From: Magnetovibrio sp.
GTDB lineage: Bacteria; Pseudomonadota; Alphaproteobacteria; Rhodospirillales; Magnetovibrionaceae
Assembly: GCA_016763255.1 (NCBI GenBank)
Contig: JAESUA010000019.1
Coordinates: forward strand, 1-5,228
Length of the DNA stretch: 5,228 bases
Direction of reading: 5' to 3'
Positions 1-5,228 of the stretch are shown here, piece after piece (position 1 is the first letter of the stretch; each line of letters begins with the position of its first letter). Made by a program: the position numbers and the translations under genes. The notes below the pieces were generated by a model. It saw nothing but the letters and a program-made list of their open reading frames with translations, was not told the DNA's origin and did not search any database.

Positions 1-183
1 ACCCTTGATCAGCTCGACCACTATTACCTCAATGACATCGAAGGCCTGGAAAACCCTACCAGCGAAAATATTGCACGCTGGATTTGGGCTAAGGTCAAAG
101 CCGACCTGCCAGGTTTGAGCAAGGTCGCGGTCATAGAAACCTGCACTGCAGGCTGCATCTATCGGGGTGAAGATGAGGCTTAA
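1..183 (+). CDS. queD: 6-carboxy-5,6,7,8-tetrahydropterin synthase (QueD/PTPS family), C-terminal part
   Basis: Frame 1 is open from the left edge to a TAA at 181-183, giving the last 60 residues; the start lies outside the window. Visible family marks are [19 protein letters not shown] (residues 2-23 of the fragment, with one variable position inside), then WIW at 27-29 and VIET at 44-47 followed by AGCIYRG. In this family the Asp-His pair of LDH (D6, H7 here) belongs to the catalytic relay, and the Glu of the ET motif (E46) holds the pterin ring. The zinc-binding histidines and catalytic Cys would be upstream and cannot be checked. QueD converts dihydroneopterin triphosphate to carboxytetrahydropterin, an early cytoplasmic step of queuosine/7-deazaguanine synthesis. 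A eukaryote-like 6-pyruvoyl-tetrahydropterin synthase role is the main alternative; the ENPTSEN segment favours QueD. The gene converges on the GST gene with only 11 bp between the stops. Confidence 0.88.
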   Translation, partial: TLDQLDHYYLNDIEGLENPTSENIARWIWAKVKADLPGLSKVAVIETCTAGCIYRGEDEA

Positions 184-209
184 GCCTCAATCGTTTAGCC
201 CTCATCTTC
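169..209. repeat. Nested inverted repeats at the queD/GST convergent junction
   Basis: GAAGATGAGG (169-178) and CCTCATCTTC (200-209) form a perfect 10-bp inverted repeat with a 21-nt loop. A second, overlapping perfect palindrome, TGAGGCTTAAGCCTCA (174-189), spans the queD stop codon. Either could fold at the 3' end of both converging transcripts. Neither is followed by a clear U-run, so a standard intrinsic terminator is not supported. Because the arms are coding on opposite strands, both proteins end in Glu-Asp-Glu plus a small residue (EDEA and EDEG). Function as a transcript end or 3' protection hairpin is inference. Confidence 0.45.
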
Positions 210-881
210 GACAAAATCGATTTCATCTTCGTTGATGGTCCACGGCTCGGCCCGCCCGGCATCCGACCATTCGATCATCGCCTCAAGGTTTTGCACCGCG
301 TCCATGTAGGTGCGGCAGGTGGGGTTAAGATCCACCGCATAGGTGGTGAAGCGGCTGACGATGGGTGCAAACATGGCGTCGGCGTTGGAAAAAGTGCCGA
401 ATAAAAACGCCCCGTCCGCGCCGTAGGTCTCGCGGCATTGGCTCCAGATGGTTTCGATGCGCCGGATGTCGCGCTCGACAGCAGCCTTGGTATCGCCTTC
501 ACCGCGCCCGCGTCCCGGATCGGATAAGCGGATGTTCATCGGCATGTTGGCGCGTACGGCGGTAAAGCCCGCGTGCATTTCTGAAGACACCACCCGGGCC
601 ATGGCGCGGGCCTTTTTATCACTCGGCCACAACTTGGCTTCGGGCCAGGTCTCGGCCACATATTCCAAAATAGCCAGGGTTTCCCAGACGGTGTTGGCGT
701 CATGCTCCAACACCGGCACGGTGCCGCTGGGCAATTCGGCTTTGCGCTGGGCCCAATTGTCTTCATATAAAGGCACCAATTTTTCATCAAACTTGATGCC
801 GCCCACCTTCAACGCCAACCACGGACGTAAAGACCACGATGAATAATTTTTGTTGCCGATGATCAGCATTGGCTTGGACAT
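195..881 (-). CDS. Glutathione S-transferase family protein
   Basis: A 228-residue two-domain soluble protein of normal GST length. The N-terminal thioredoxin-like domain (about 5-85) has NYSSWSLRPW at 12-21, where Ser14 or Ser15 is the likely glutathione-activating residue. It then has GTVPVL at 53-58 with the cis-proline P56, and WETLAI at 66-71, the place of the usual glutathione-binding E/D-S pair, here E67-T68. The all-helical C-terminal domain (about 90-215) contains the folding-cap motif SNAD (165-168). A Gly/Arg-rich loop sits at 122-129. The opening resembles a bacterial GST subgroup close to the zeta class with no settled substrate, so I give no gene symbol. Maleylacetoacetate isomerase is possible, but the SSCS-type zeta motif is absent. 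The start ATG (879-881) has AGGAG at 889-893 with 7-nt spacing, a good ribosome site. It is divergent from the globin/receptor gene and convergent with queD. Confidence 0.88.
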   Translation of the reverse strand: MSKPMLIIGNKNYSSWSLRPWLALKVGGIKFDEKLVPLYEDNWAQRKAELPSGTVPVLEHDANTVWETLAILEYVAETWPEAKLWPSDKKARAMARVVSSEMHAGFTAVRANMPMNIRLSDPGRGRGEGDTKAAVERDIRRIETIWSQCRETYGADGAFLFGTFSNADAMFAPIVSRFTTYAVDLNPTCRTYMDAVQNLEAMIEWSDAGRAEPWTINEDEIDFVEDEG

Positions 882-903
882 ATATGTGCTCCTAAAAACA
901 GCA

Positions 904-936
904 TTGTCTGGGTAAGCTCTTGGGCCGTCCAGACAA
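904..936 (-). promoter_or_regulatory. Inverted repeat in the leader region of the GST gene
   Basis: TTGTCTGG (904-911) and CCAGACAA (929-936) are exact reverse complements around a 17-nt spacer. They lie 11-43 bases upstream of the GST ribosome binding site. This could be a leader hairpin or a two-site operator. No U-run follows it on the minus strand before the ribosome site, so attenuation is not indicated. I found no convincing minus-strand promoter here. Confidence 0.35.
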
Positions 937-979
937 ACAATTTTGGGGCAACCATTGCACTATTTTAACGGATATATTT

Positions 980-999
980 ATAGATTGAGTTCAATCTAT
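980..999. promoter_or_regulatory. 20-bp palindrome between divergent genes, candidate operator
   Basis: ATAGATTGAGTTCAATCTAT has perfect 9-bp arms (980-988 and 991-999) around GT. It lies in AT-rich DNA, 98 bp from the GST start and 80 bp from the start of the globin/receptor gene. That is the position expected of a site for a dimeric regulator serving one or both divergent genes. The core TTGAGTTCAA is shorter than an FNR site (TTGAT-N4-ATCAA), so I do not assign a regulator. It is not followed by a T-run that would suggest a terminator. Confidence 0.45.
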
Positions 1000-1030
1000 T
1001 ATCGTGCATTGATGCGGCGCAATAACGATT

Positions 1031-1060
1031 TTTACATGTACATTTGTCTTACTATATAGT
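1031..1060 (+). promoter_or_regulatory. Candidate sigma-70-type promoter for the globin/receptor gene
   Basis: TTTACA (1031-1036) could be a -35 element, with TATATA (1053-1058, 16-bp spacing) or TATAGT (1055-1060, 18-bp spacing) as the -10. Transcription would start around 1065, giving a very short leader that begins next to the ribosome site AGAAGGA (1066-1072). The match is by eye only. The short leader is a reason for doubt, and a start further upstream near the palindrome is possible. Confidence 0.35.
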
Positions 1061-1079
1061 GCTTTAGAAGGATTCCACA

Positions 1080-2204
1080 GTGACCCCAGATCAGGCTGAA
1101 CTCGTACAGCGCTCGTTTGCCGAGCTGTCCGGTAACGAACCCGCTTTCGTTAAAGCAACCTTGGTTGGCATGGCGGGGCTCAATCCTGGTGTATCGGCAC
1201 TACTTGCTTCAACAAGTGGGGATGTGGAAGCCAAAGTTGGCAAAGGGCTGCGGCATGTTATCGAGAGCTTGCATGTCATCGACACCATAGCTGATTATGT
1301 CGCAGGGGTCGGTGAGGCGCTGAGCGATCAAGGGGTGCAAGATGCTCATTATGCGGTGTTCAGCCAAGCCATGATGCAAAGCCTGAAAGAGACCCTTGGC
1401 GATGCCTGCACGGCACAAGTCAGTGAGGCTTGGGAGTCCAGTTGGATGATGCTGTCCGGCATTATGCGCGAAGCGGCGATGTGCCGGGGTGATGGCGTGG
1501 CCGACGTAGCCGACGTGGCCGACGTAGCCTTGGATAAGCCTGTTGTTGCGCCAGTGCAATCTGCTGCATCAAGCATGTATGCCACGCCCAAAACCGTAGT
1601 TTCGCCCCCAGAGGACACCCCCGAGAACGCCAATAACGAAGCCATTGCGGGCCAAGCCCAGCAACTGATTTCTGAAATCGACAACATCAACGATGTCGCG
1701 CGGCAAATTTCCGGGGTGGCCAAACAGACCGCCTTGTTGGCGTTGAACGCACGTATCGAAGCGGCGCGCACTGGCAAGGCCGGGGCAGGTTTCGCGGTGG
1801 TTGCCAATGATGTGAAAGATCTTGCCACCCGTTCCAGCAAAGCGACCGAAGGGGTTCATATTGCGGTCAAAAGCATGAACGATTTGACCAACAGCCTGAT
1901 CGCGAGCCTCAAAGATCAAGGTTCAACATCGATTGGCGATCAGATCATTGCCTTGGTCCAAGAAATCGAAAACGCTGGAAGCATTTCCAAAAGCATCAGC
2001 GAGATCGCCGGGGAAACCAACCTTTTGGCGCTCAACGCCACCATCGAAGCCAACGCCGCAGGCGACAAGGGCCGTGGCTTCGCGGTGATCGCGGGCGAAG
2101 TCAAAGACCTCGCCAATCAAACCTCCAATGCCACCACTGAAATTAACGCCATCGTTGGCAATTTGAACAACATGGCGCTGAACTTGGCCGAACTGACGGC
2201 TTAA
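1080..2204 (+). CDS. Soluble globin-like/chemoreceptor protein with two tandem MCP signalling tips
   Basis: A 374-residue protein with no signal peptide or membrane segment, so cytosolic. It starts at GTG 1080, with AGAAGGA at 1066-1072 and 7-nt spacing. The globin-like opening [13 protein letters not shown] supports this start. Residues 1-134 follow the bacterial single-domain globin/flavohaemoglobin pattern (NPGVSALL at 35-42, [10 protein letters not shown] at 85-94, LGDACT and a Trp-containing H-helix at 106-130). Compared with Vitreoscilla haemoglobin, the proximal His is Leu81, the B10 Tyr is Val24 and the CD1 Phe is Leu42, so haem binding is doubtful. A linker (about 135-185) holds a VAD repeat and many Pro/Ser. 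Residues 189-277 and 285-373 are each a chemoreceptor hairpin segment with [13 protein letters not shown] (218-230) and [13 protein letters not shown] (314-326). Receptor tips bind CheA/CheW, but most receptors have one. No CheR/CheB-tethering pentapeptide ends the chain. Sensing role and ligand are unknown. The stop overlaps the end of the rhodanese remnant. Confidence 0.85.
   Translation: MTPDQAELVQRSFAELSGNEPAFVKATLVGMAGLNPGVSALLASTSGDVEAKVGKGLRHVIESLHVIDTIADYVAGVGEALSDQGVQDAHYAVFSQAMMQSLKETLGDACTAQVSEAWESSWMMLSGIMREAAMCRGDGVADVADVADVALDKPVVAPVQSAASSMYATPKTVVSPPEDTPENANNEAIAGQAQQLISEIDNINDVARQISGVAKQTALLALNARIEAARTGKAGAGFAVVANDVKDLATRSSKATEGVHIAVKSMNDLTNSLIASLKDQGSTSIGDQIIALVQEIENAGSISKSISEIAGETNLLALNATIEANAAGDKGRGFAVIAGEVKDLANQTSNATTEINAIVGNLNNMALNLAELTA
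1497..1529 (+). repeat. 9-bp in-frame tandem repeat encoding Val-Ala-Asp
   Basis: GCCGACGTR occurs three times in a row (1500-1526), preceded by GTG and followed by GCC. It gives V(ADV)3A at residues 140-150 of the globin/receptor protein. It marks the join between the globin-like domain and the linker. The 9-bp unit keeps the reading frame, so slippage would change linker length rather than break the gene. Confidence 0.8.
1644..2198 (+). repeat. Internal duplication of the receptor signalling hairpin
   Basis: Residues 189-277 (1644-1910) and 285-373 (1932-2198) align without gaps over 89 residues, with about 37 identities by hand count and a period of 96 residues. Both contain the helix-turn-helix tip core LLALNA-x-IEA, then G-x-GFAV, then KDLA. 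The DNA copies have diverged, so this is an old duplication or a fusion, not an assembly artefact. Copy 1 lacks the tip Asn (Ala218) and the Gly-Arg-Gly arginine (Ala236). Copy 2 lacks the conserved Arg of IEAAR (Ala326). Confidence 0.88.
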
Positions 2205-2472
2205 GAGGCCGACGTCTCCAGGGCAACGTCGGCGGACAGCCATTCTTTCTTGCCACCCACTAAATAATAAAACCGGCCCTAACCTAGGCTTTCAAGCCAT
2301 GTGGCCGCCAAGCCCACACGCTCGCCCACCGAACTTGCGCAGTAGACCACGACCACCCGATGTTGGTCGAGCAGTCGCGTGGCCGAACACGCCAAGATAT
2401 CACCGGACATGATATGTTGTAGCTGGCAGGCGACCTTTGTCCGTAGGCCGTTGGTGGCAAGGTATCGACCAC
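2201..2472 (-). pseudogene. Decayed rhodanese-like sulfurtransferase gene
   Basis: Three pieces of one rhodanese fold can be read on the minus strand. First comes VVDTLPPTAYGQRSPASYNI (frame from about 2472 to 2413), matching the family's LVDT-AY-HIPGAYNI start. Then, one frame over, SGDILACSATRLLDQHR is followed by VVVVYCASSVGER with the active-site Cys codon at 2339-2341. Last, after an in-frame amber TAG at 2279-2281, FYYLVGGKKEWL runs on to a TAA at 2201-2203. The amber replaces the usual aromatic residue after SLG. The shift between pieces falls near 2405-2421 and fits loss of one base. The first frame stays open upstream to about 2589, but I see no clear start or ribosome site. Intact relatives transfer sulfur through a cysteine persulfide. 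Its TAA overlaps the receptor gene's TAA (TTAA, 2201-2204). Two sequencing errors would be the alternative to true decay. Confidence 0.72.
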
Positions 2473-2773
2473 GCAAACGATGCGTCGCCAAACGGTCAGT
2501 CCTGTAGGGTTCGGGTGCTCAATTGGTGCTATGGATTTTTCTGCCTTATGGACGAGATGGGCAAGGGTACATATCCCTAAATTAAATTATAAACTCTCAC
2601 GCGCATTCCGAATGTAATTCACATCTTATTTCTTGGTTTACGAGAAATAATGATATTTAGGTACGTGGTCGGGGTGTGAAATATTACTTAAACCATTCTA
2701 AAGTAAGGCTTTTTTGTGGGACAAACTATGACAATAGTCTTATTGTCATATGTATCGCAAAAGGAGACAGCCG
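2473..2773. other. Non-coding region upstream of the membrane receptor gene
   Basis: No convincing gene is seen. The left part (to about 2589) may hold the unrecognised 5' end of the rhodanese remnant. From about 2575 on the DNA becomes clearly AT-rich, for example TAAATTAAATTATAAA near 2579-2594, with a T6 run at 2710-2715 and the dyad at 2727-2750. Promoter-like pieces are present, but I could not pair a good -35 with a good -10. This is the likely control region for the leader frame and the membrane receptor. Confidence 0.6.
2727..2750. promoter_or_regulatory. 24-bp perfect dyad, candidate operator or 5' leader hairpin
   Basis: Arms TATGACAATA (2727-2736) and TATTGTCATA (2741-2750) are perfect 10-bp reverse complements around GTCT. 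The dyad ends 10 bases before the AAGGAG ribosome site of the leader frame at 2774. As DNA it looks like a site for a dimeric repressor. As RNA it would be an A/U-rich 10-bp hairpin just upstream of translation start. It shares TATGA/TCATA ends with NikR-type sites, but the spacing differs (14 instead of 16), so no regulator is named. Confidence 0.55.
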
Positions 2774-2854
2774 ATGGTGGGGAGGCCATTAGCTTCGGCG
2801 TGTTGTGTAGCGGGCTCTAAGGCCCTGTTCAGCAATCGGAGTATTACACTGTGA
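2774..2854 (+). CDS. 26-codon upstream reading frame, translationally coupled to the receptor gene
   Basis: ATG at 2774 is preceded by AAGGAG (2761-2766) with 7-nt spacing, the best ribosome site in the window. The frame runs 26 codons (beginning [14 protein letters not shown], ending SNRSITL) to TGA at 2852-2854. The TGA overlaps the receptor's GTG start (2851-2853) as GTGA, the classic arrangement for ribosome re-initiation. The receptor's own site, GGAG at 2838-2841, is weaker and spaced 9 nt. I recognise no family for the peptide. It has no membrane segment and no run of a single amino acid such as attenuator leaders have. The likely role is to deliver ribosomes to the receptor gene. Translation is inferred from signals, not from homology. 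Confidence 0.55.
   Translation: MVGRPLASACCVAGSKALFSNRSITL
2784..2824 (+). promoter_or_regulatory. Predicted hairpin inside the leader reading frame
   Basis: GGCC-A-TTAG (2784-2792) can pair with CTAAGGCC (2817-2824), giving an 8-bp stem with one bulged A and a 24-nt loop. A smaller alternative, GGGC (2812-2815) with GCCC (2822-2825), excludes it. Ribosomes translating the leader frame would melt either stem. No U-run follows, so it is not a terminator. It stops 13 nt before the receptor's GGAG and does not cover it. Confidence 0.3.
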
Positions 2855-4815
2855 CCATGTCCAATTTCAAAGTGAGTTCGCAAATCTTATCAATCGGGCT
2901 GCTGGCCTTGCTGGGTTTTGTGGTTGTTGGGGGTATTTATTTTAACAGCACAACCCAACAAAATATCATTCAAAAGCAATTGCTCAACGCGTCTGAATCC
3001 GTGAACCTTGCCGGTGAACTGCAGTTCGATTTCACCAATGCAAGGGTTTTGGAAAATCAATTCCTGCTCAATCGCGAAATGAAGTACGTCGAAGAACATA
3101 AGGCGGTTATGGCGGAAGCCATCCCCCAGATTGATGATTTGCGACGCTTTCACGACGAGTCGGCGATGCTCAAATTACTCGATAATTTGAAAGGTGGTTT
3201 TATTGAGTACGCCAAGGAGTTTGATGAGGTTGAACGCGACTGGGAAGAAATCGGCCTGACCCAAAAGGACGGTTTGCTCGGCGAAATGGCCGTCGCGATT
3301 AACAAGGTCGAAGAGGTTCTCGTAGCCAATAATGCCGCCGTGTTGGATGAAATTCTCGCGCAGATGGTACGCCGAGAAAAGGATTTTTTGCTGAGTGAAG
3401 ACGCAGCAGCCTTAGCGGGCATGGATCAATTGAAGGAAGCCTTCGAGGCGCAATTGACCAGAGACACACAATTGCCCTTCGCCCTTAAGGCCCAGGTCAA
3501 AACCGGTTTTGAGGATTATTTCACAAAAATGAAATCGGTTTCGCTGCTGATGAAAAAACTTCATCACGATGAAATCCTCATGGAAGAACTCTATGTCAGC
3601 GCTTTGGCGTTGCTTGTAAAATTGGTCAAGGATGGCGAGGAAGATCTGCAAGATGCCACCGCCGATCTCGAAGCAATCAGCACCAGCGCCTTTAAATTCA
3701 TAATGATCACGATGGTGGTGGTCACATTGGTGGTATTTGGTTTGGCGGTGATGATCGGTCGCGGCATTTCCAGGCCCATCTCCAACATGACCGATGCCAT
3801 GCAAACGCTGGCCGATGGTCATCTTGAAGTCGAGATTCCGGCCCAAGATTACGGCAATGAAATTGGCACCATGGCGGCGGCGGTTCAGGTCTTTAAAGAC
3901 AACGCCATTGCAGTGAAACGCATGGAAGCCGAACAAAAAGCCAACGAAGAACGCACCGCACGTGAAAAACGCGAGATGATGTTGAAGATGGCCGACGATT
4001 TCGAACAAAGCATCGGCGGCGTGGTTGATACGGTGTCTTCGGCGGCGACCCAAATGCAATCATCGGCGACCTCCTTGTCGTCCACGGCGGAAGAAACGTC
4101 CAAGCAATCTACCACCGTTGCGGCGGCGTCTGAGCAGGCCTCGACCAACGTGCAAACGGTGGCTTCGGCGTCCGAAGAACTGTCGAGCTCGATCTCCGAA
4201 ATATCGCGACAAGTTGCGAAATCGACGCAGATTTCGGACACCGCAGTTGAAGAGGTCGATGGTGCCAACGATAAGGTCAAGAGTCTGGCCCAGGCGGCGC
4301 AAAAAATTGGTGAAGTGGTGGCCCTGATCACCGACATCGCTGATCAAACCAACTTGCTGGCGCTCAACGCCACCATTGAAGCGGCGCGTGCCGGTGATGC
4401 GGGCAAGGGTTTTGCAGTGGTGGCTTCGGAGGTTAAAAACTTGGCCAATCAAACGGCCAAGGCGACCGAAGAAATCTCCAGCCAAATCGGCGGTATCCAA
4501 GACGCAACCCAGGATGCGGTGCAAGCCATCGGATCGATCGGCGGCATCATCAACCAGATGAACGAGATTTCATCGACCATCGCAGCCGCGGTCGAAGAAC
4601 AAGGCGCGGCCACATCGGAAATTGCGCGCAACGTCGAACAGGCGGCCCAAGGTACCGGTGAGGTGTCGGCCAACATCGCCAGCGTCACCCAAGCGGCATC
4701 CGAAACCGGCGCTGCGGCGGAGCAGATGTTGGGCGCGGCCCAAGAGCTTTCGCAACAATCCGTAGTGCTGCGCGGCGAAGTGGACAGTTTCCTCAGCACC
4801 GTGCGCAACGGCTAA
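2851..4815 (+). CDS. Transmembrane methyl-accepting chemotaxis protein with HBM-type sensor domain
   Basis: A 654-residue receptor with complete classic layout. The first membrane helix is about 12-31. An all-helical periplasmic domain follows (about 32-280), then the second membrane helix (281-303), HAMP (about 304-358, with SRPI at 307-310) and the cytoplasmic signalling coiled coil (about 375-650). The hairpin tip is [18 protein letters not shown] (498-515) with G-K-GFAVV after it, all key residues in place. The periplasmic region of roughly 250 residues has two related modules, marked by R-x3-EN-Q-FLL (65-73) and RREKDFLL (174-181), as in helical bimodular (HBM) sensors. Known HBM receptors bind organic acids such as TCA intermediates, but the ligand here cannot be read. 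Glu-rich stretches such as [14 protein letters not shown] are likely methylation regions. No tethering pentapeptide ends the protein. GTG 2851 is preferred because it overlaps the leader stop (GTGA) and is 9 nt from GGAG; ATG 2857 would be 15 nt away. Confidence 0.93.
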   Translation: MTMSNFKVSSQILSIGLLALLGFVVVGGIYFNSTTQQNIIQKQLLNASESVNLAGELQFDFTNARVLENQFLLNREMKYVEEHKAVMAEAIPQIDDLRRFHDESAMLKLLDNLKGGFIEYAKEFDEVERDWEEIGLTQKDGLLGEMAVAINKVEEVLVANNAAVLDEILAQMVRREKDFLLSEDAAALAGMDQLKEAFEAQLTRDTQLPFALKAQVKTGFEDYFTKMKSVSLLMKKLHHDEILMEELYVSALALLVKLVKDGEEDLQDATADLEAISTSAFKFIMITMVVVTLVVFGLAVMIGRGISRPISNMTDAMQTLADGHLEVEIPAQDYGNEIGTMAAAVQVFKDNAIAVKRMEAEQKANEERTAREKREMMLKMADDFEQSIGGVVDTVSSAATQMQSSATSLSSTAEETSKQSTTVAAASEQASTNVQTVASASEELSSSISEISRQVAKSTQISDTAVEEVDGANDKVKSLAQAAQKIGEVVALITDIADQTNLLALNATIEAARAGDAGKGFAVVASEVKNLANQTAKATEEISSQIGGIQDATQDAVQAIGSIGGIINQMNEISSTIAAAVEEQGAATSEIARNVEQAAQGTGEVSANIASVTQAASETGAAAEQMLGAAQELSQQSVVLRGEVDSFLSTVRNG

Positions 4816-4835
4816 CACCGCTTCGTATCACACAC

Positions 4836-4878
4836 ACCAAACAAGGGGCCCCATCCATTCGATGAGGCCCCTTTTGGT
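4836..4878 (+). terminator. Strong intrinsic terminator after the membrane receptor gene
   Basis: AAGGGGCC (4843-4850) pairs with GGCCCCTT (4866-4873). Inside it CATC (4852-4855) pairs with GATG (4861-4864) across one C/A mismatch, leaving a 5-nt loop. TTTT follows at 4872-4875. Outer bases ACCAAA (4836-4841) and TTTGGT (4873-4878) can extend or compete with the stem. It lies 20-60 bases past the receptor stop and before the converging TPR gene. It may also act on the minus strand, though the U-run there is weaker (TTGTTT). Confidence 0.85.
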
Positions 4879-4901
4879 TTGAGATGGTCTTTGTTTGAAG
4901 G

Positions 4902-5228
4902 CTAAAGCGAAGCCTCACCACCCGCCTCTTTAAGCTCCTGCAAAACCGCAATGATGGGCCGCAACAATTCCATGTCGGGCTCGCGTTCAAGCTCTTTGCA
5001 GAGTCCCATGTAATCTCGCGCAATGTTCGCAGTCAGTTGGGCAAAAGCCGAGTGCAGGTCCAAAAACAGAGGCTGGATGATGTGCAGGGCTTCGGTGACC
5101 GCCTCAAGGGCTTCATTGGTTTGCTTGGCCGCCGCTAAAATTTTGGACCGCGTCCCCAAGCACATGGCGAGATCGGGATAAAAGGCATCTGGGGTATGTC
5201 GGACCAGCTTGCGGATGAGTTTGCCGGA
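4902..5228 (-). CDS. Tetratricopeptide-repeat protein, C-terminal part
   Basis: The minus-strand frame is open from the right edge to a TAG at 4902-4904, giving 108 residues of a longer protein. The Met at 5163-5165 is internal: codons upstream of it (reading KLVRHTPDAFYPDLA) are in frame and continue the same repeat pattern. The segment PDLAMCLGTRSKILAA followed by EALEAVTEALHIIQP is a recognisable 34-residue TPR unit (LG at the turn of helix A, A-x3-A in helix B, Pro at the end). Another helical pair, AFAQLTANIARDYMGLC, follows, then a charged end. TPR arrays bind protein partners, and this one cannot be assigned a partner. Such C-terminal repeats occur in large NB-ARC, CHAT or plain TPR proteins of alphaproteobacteria, so the full gene may carry another domain. 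Its 3' end faces the receptor's terminator. Confidence 0.72.
   Translation of the reverse strand, partial: SGKLIRKLVRHTPDAFYPDLAMCLGTRSKILAAAKQTNEALEAVTEALHIIQPLFLDLHSAFAQLTANIARDYMGLCKELEREPDMELLRPIIAVLQELKEAGGEASL

Noticed and set aside
448..846. Long plus-strand open frame opposite the GST gene
   Set aside because: It is the antisense of a clear GST coding sequence and shows no domain or ribosome site of its own.
1080..2204. Soluble protein as a HemAT-type haem oxygen sensor
   Set aside because: The proximal His is missing in the best alignment, and the globin part resembles the flavohaemoglobin lineage instead.
2284..2491. Minus-strand open frames of 62 and 70 codons that could be called as small hypothetical proteins
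   Set aside because: They are the two out-of-register pieces of one broken rhodanese gene, and neither has a credible start.
2699..2725. TAAAGT as the -35 half of a flagellar sigma-28 promoter for the membrane receptor
   Set aside because: No GCCGATAA-like -10 half is found at the expected spacing; GGGACAAA is a poor match.
2727..2750. The dyad as a NikR nickel-repressor operator
   Set aside because: The TATGA/TCATA half-sites are separated by 14 bases instead of 16, and no nickel-related gene is nearby.
3412..4524. Several long minus-strand frames opposite the membrane receptor, rich in His/Arg
   Set aside because: Composition is that of the reverse complement of a well-supported receptor gene, and no family features are present.
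5163..5165. ATG as the start of a complete 87-residue minus-strand gene
   Set aside because: The frame is open through the right edge, and the upstream codons continue the TPR pattern; there is no convincing ribosome site before this ATG.

Overview
The window looks like a stretch of chromosome from a motile, free-living alphaproteobacterium of moderate GC content. I lean towards the Rhodospirillales (the Magnetospirillum and Magnetovibrio kind of organism). That rests on the style of the receptor genes, the TPR protein at the right end and the QueD/GST pairing, and no sequence here fixes the genus. There are no phage, IS, tRNA, rRNA or CRISPR signatures.

Left part (1-881): the 3' end of a queD-like gene (6-carboxytetrahydropterin synthase, queuosine pathway) converges on a complete glutathione S-transferase family gene on the minus strand. 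Only 11 bp separate their stop codons, and nested inverted repeats sit across the junction. The intergenic region 882-1079 separates the divergent GST gene from the first receptor gene. It carries a 20-bp near-perfect palindrome and a plausible plus-strand promoter.

Middle (1080-2850): a 374-residue soluble chemoreceptor-like protein is the most unusual gene here. Its N-terminus looks like a single-domain bacterial globin that has lost the proximal histidine and other haem-pocket residues. Its C-terminal half carries the conserved chemoreceptor hairpin tip twice, in tandem and in register. Behind it on the minus strand lies a decayed rhodanese (sulfurtransferase) gene broken by a frameshift and an amber stop. 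Next comes an AT-rich control region with a 24-bp perfect dyad. It leads to a 26-codon upstream reading frame that has an ideal ribosome binding site and whose stop codon overlaps the start of the next gene (GTGA).

Right part (2851-5228): a 654-residue transmembrane methyl-accepting chemotaxis protein has a helical bimodular (HBM-type) periplasmic sensor, HAMP and one complete signalling hairpin. It is followed by a strong intrinsic terminator and then, on the minus strand, by the C-terminal end of a tetratricopeptide-repeat protein that runs off the window.

Taken together, the window pairs one membrane receptor and one cytosolic, probably haem-free receptor-like protein. Both should feed into or modulate CheA/CheW arrays encoded elsewhere. 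They have separate control regions, and nothing shows that they are co-transcribed.
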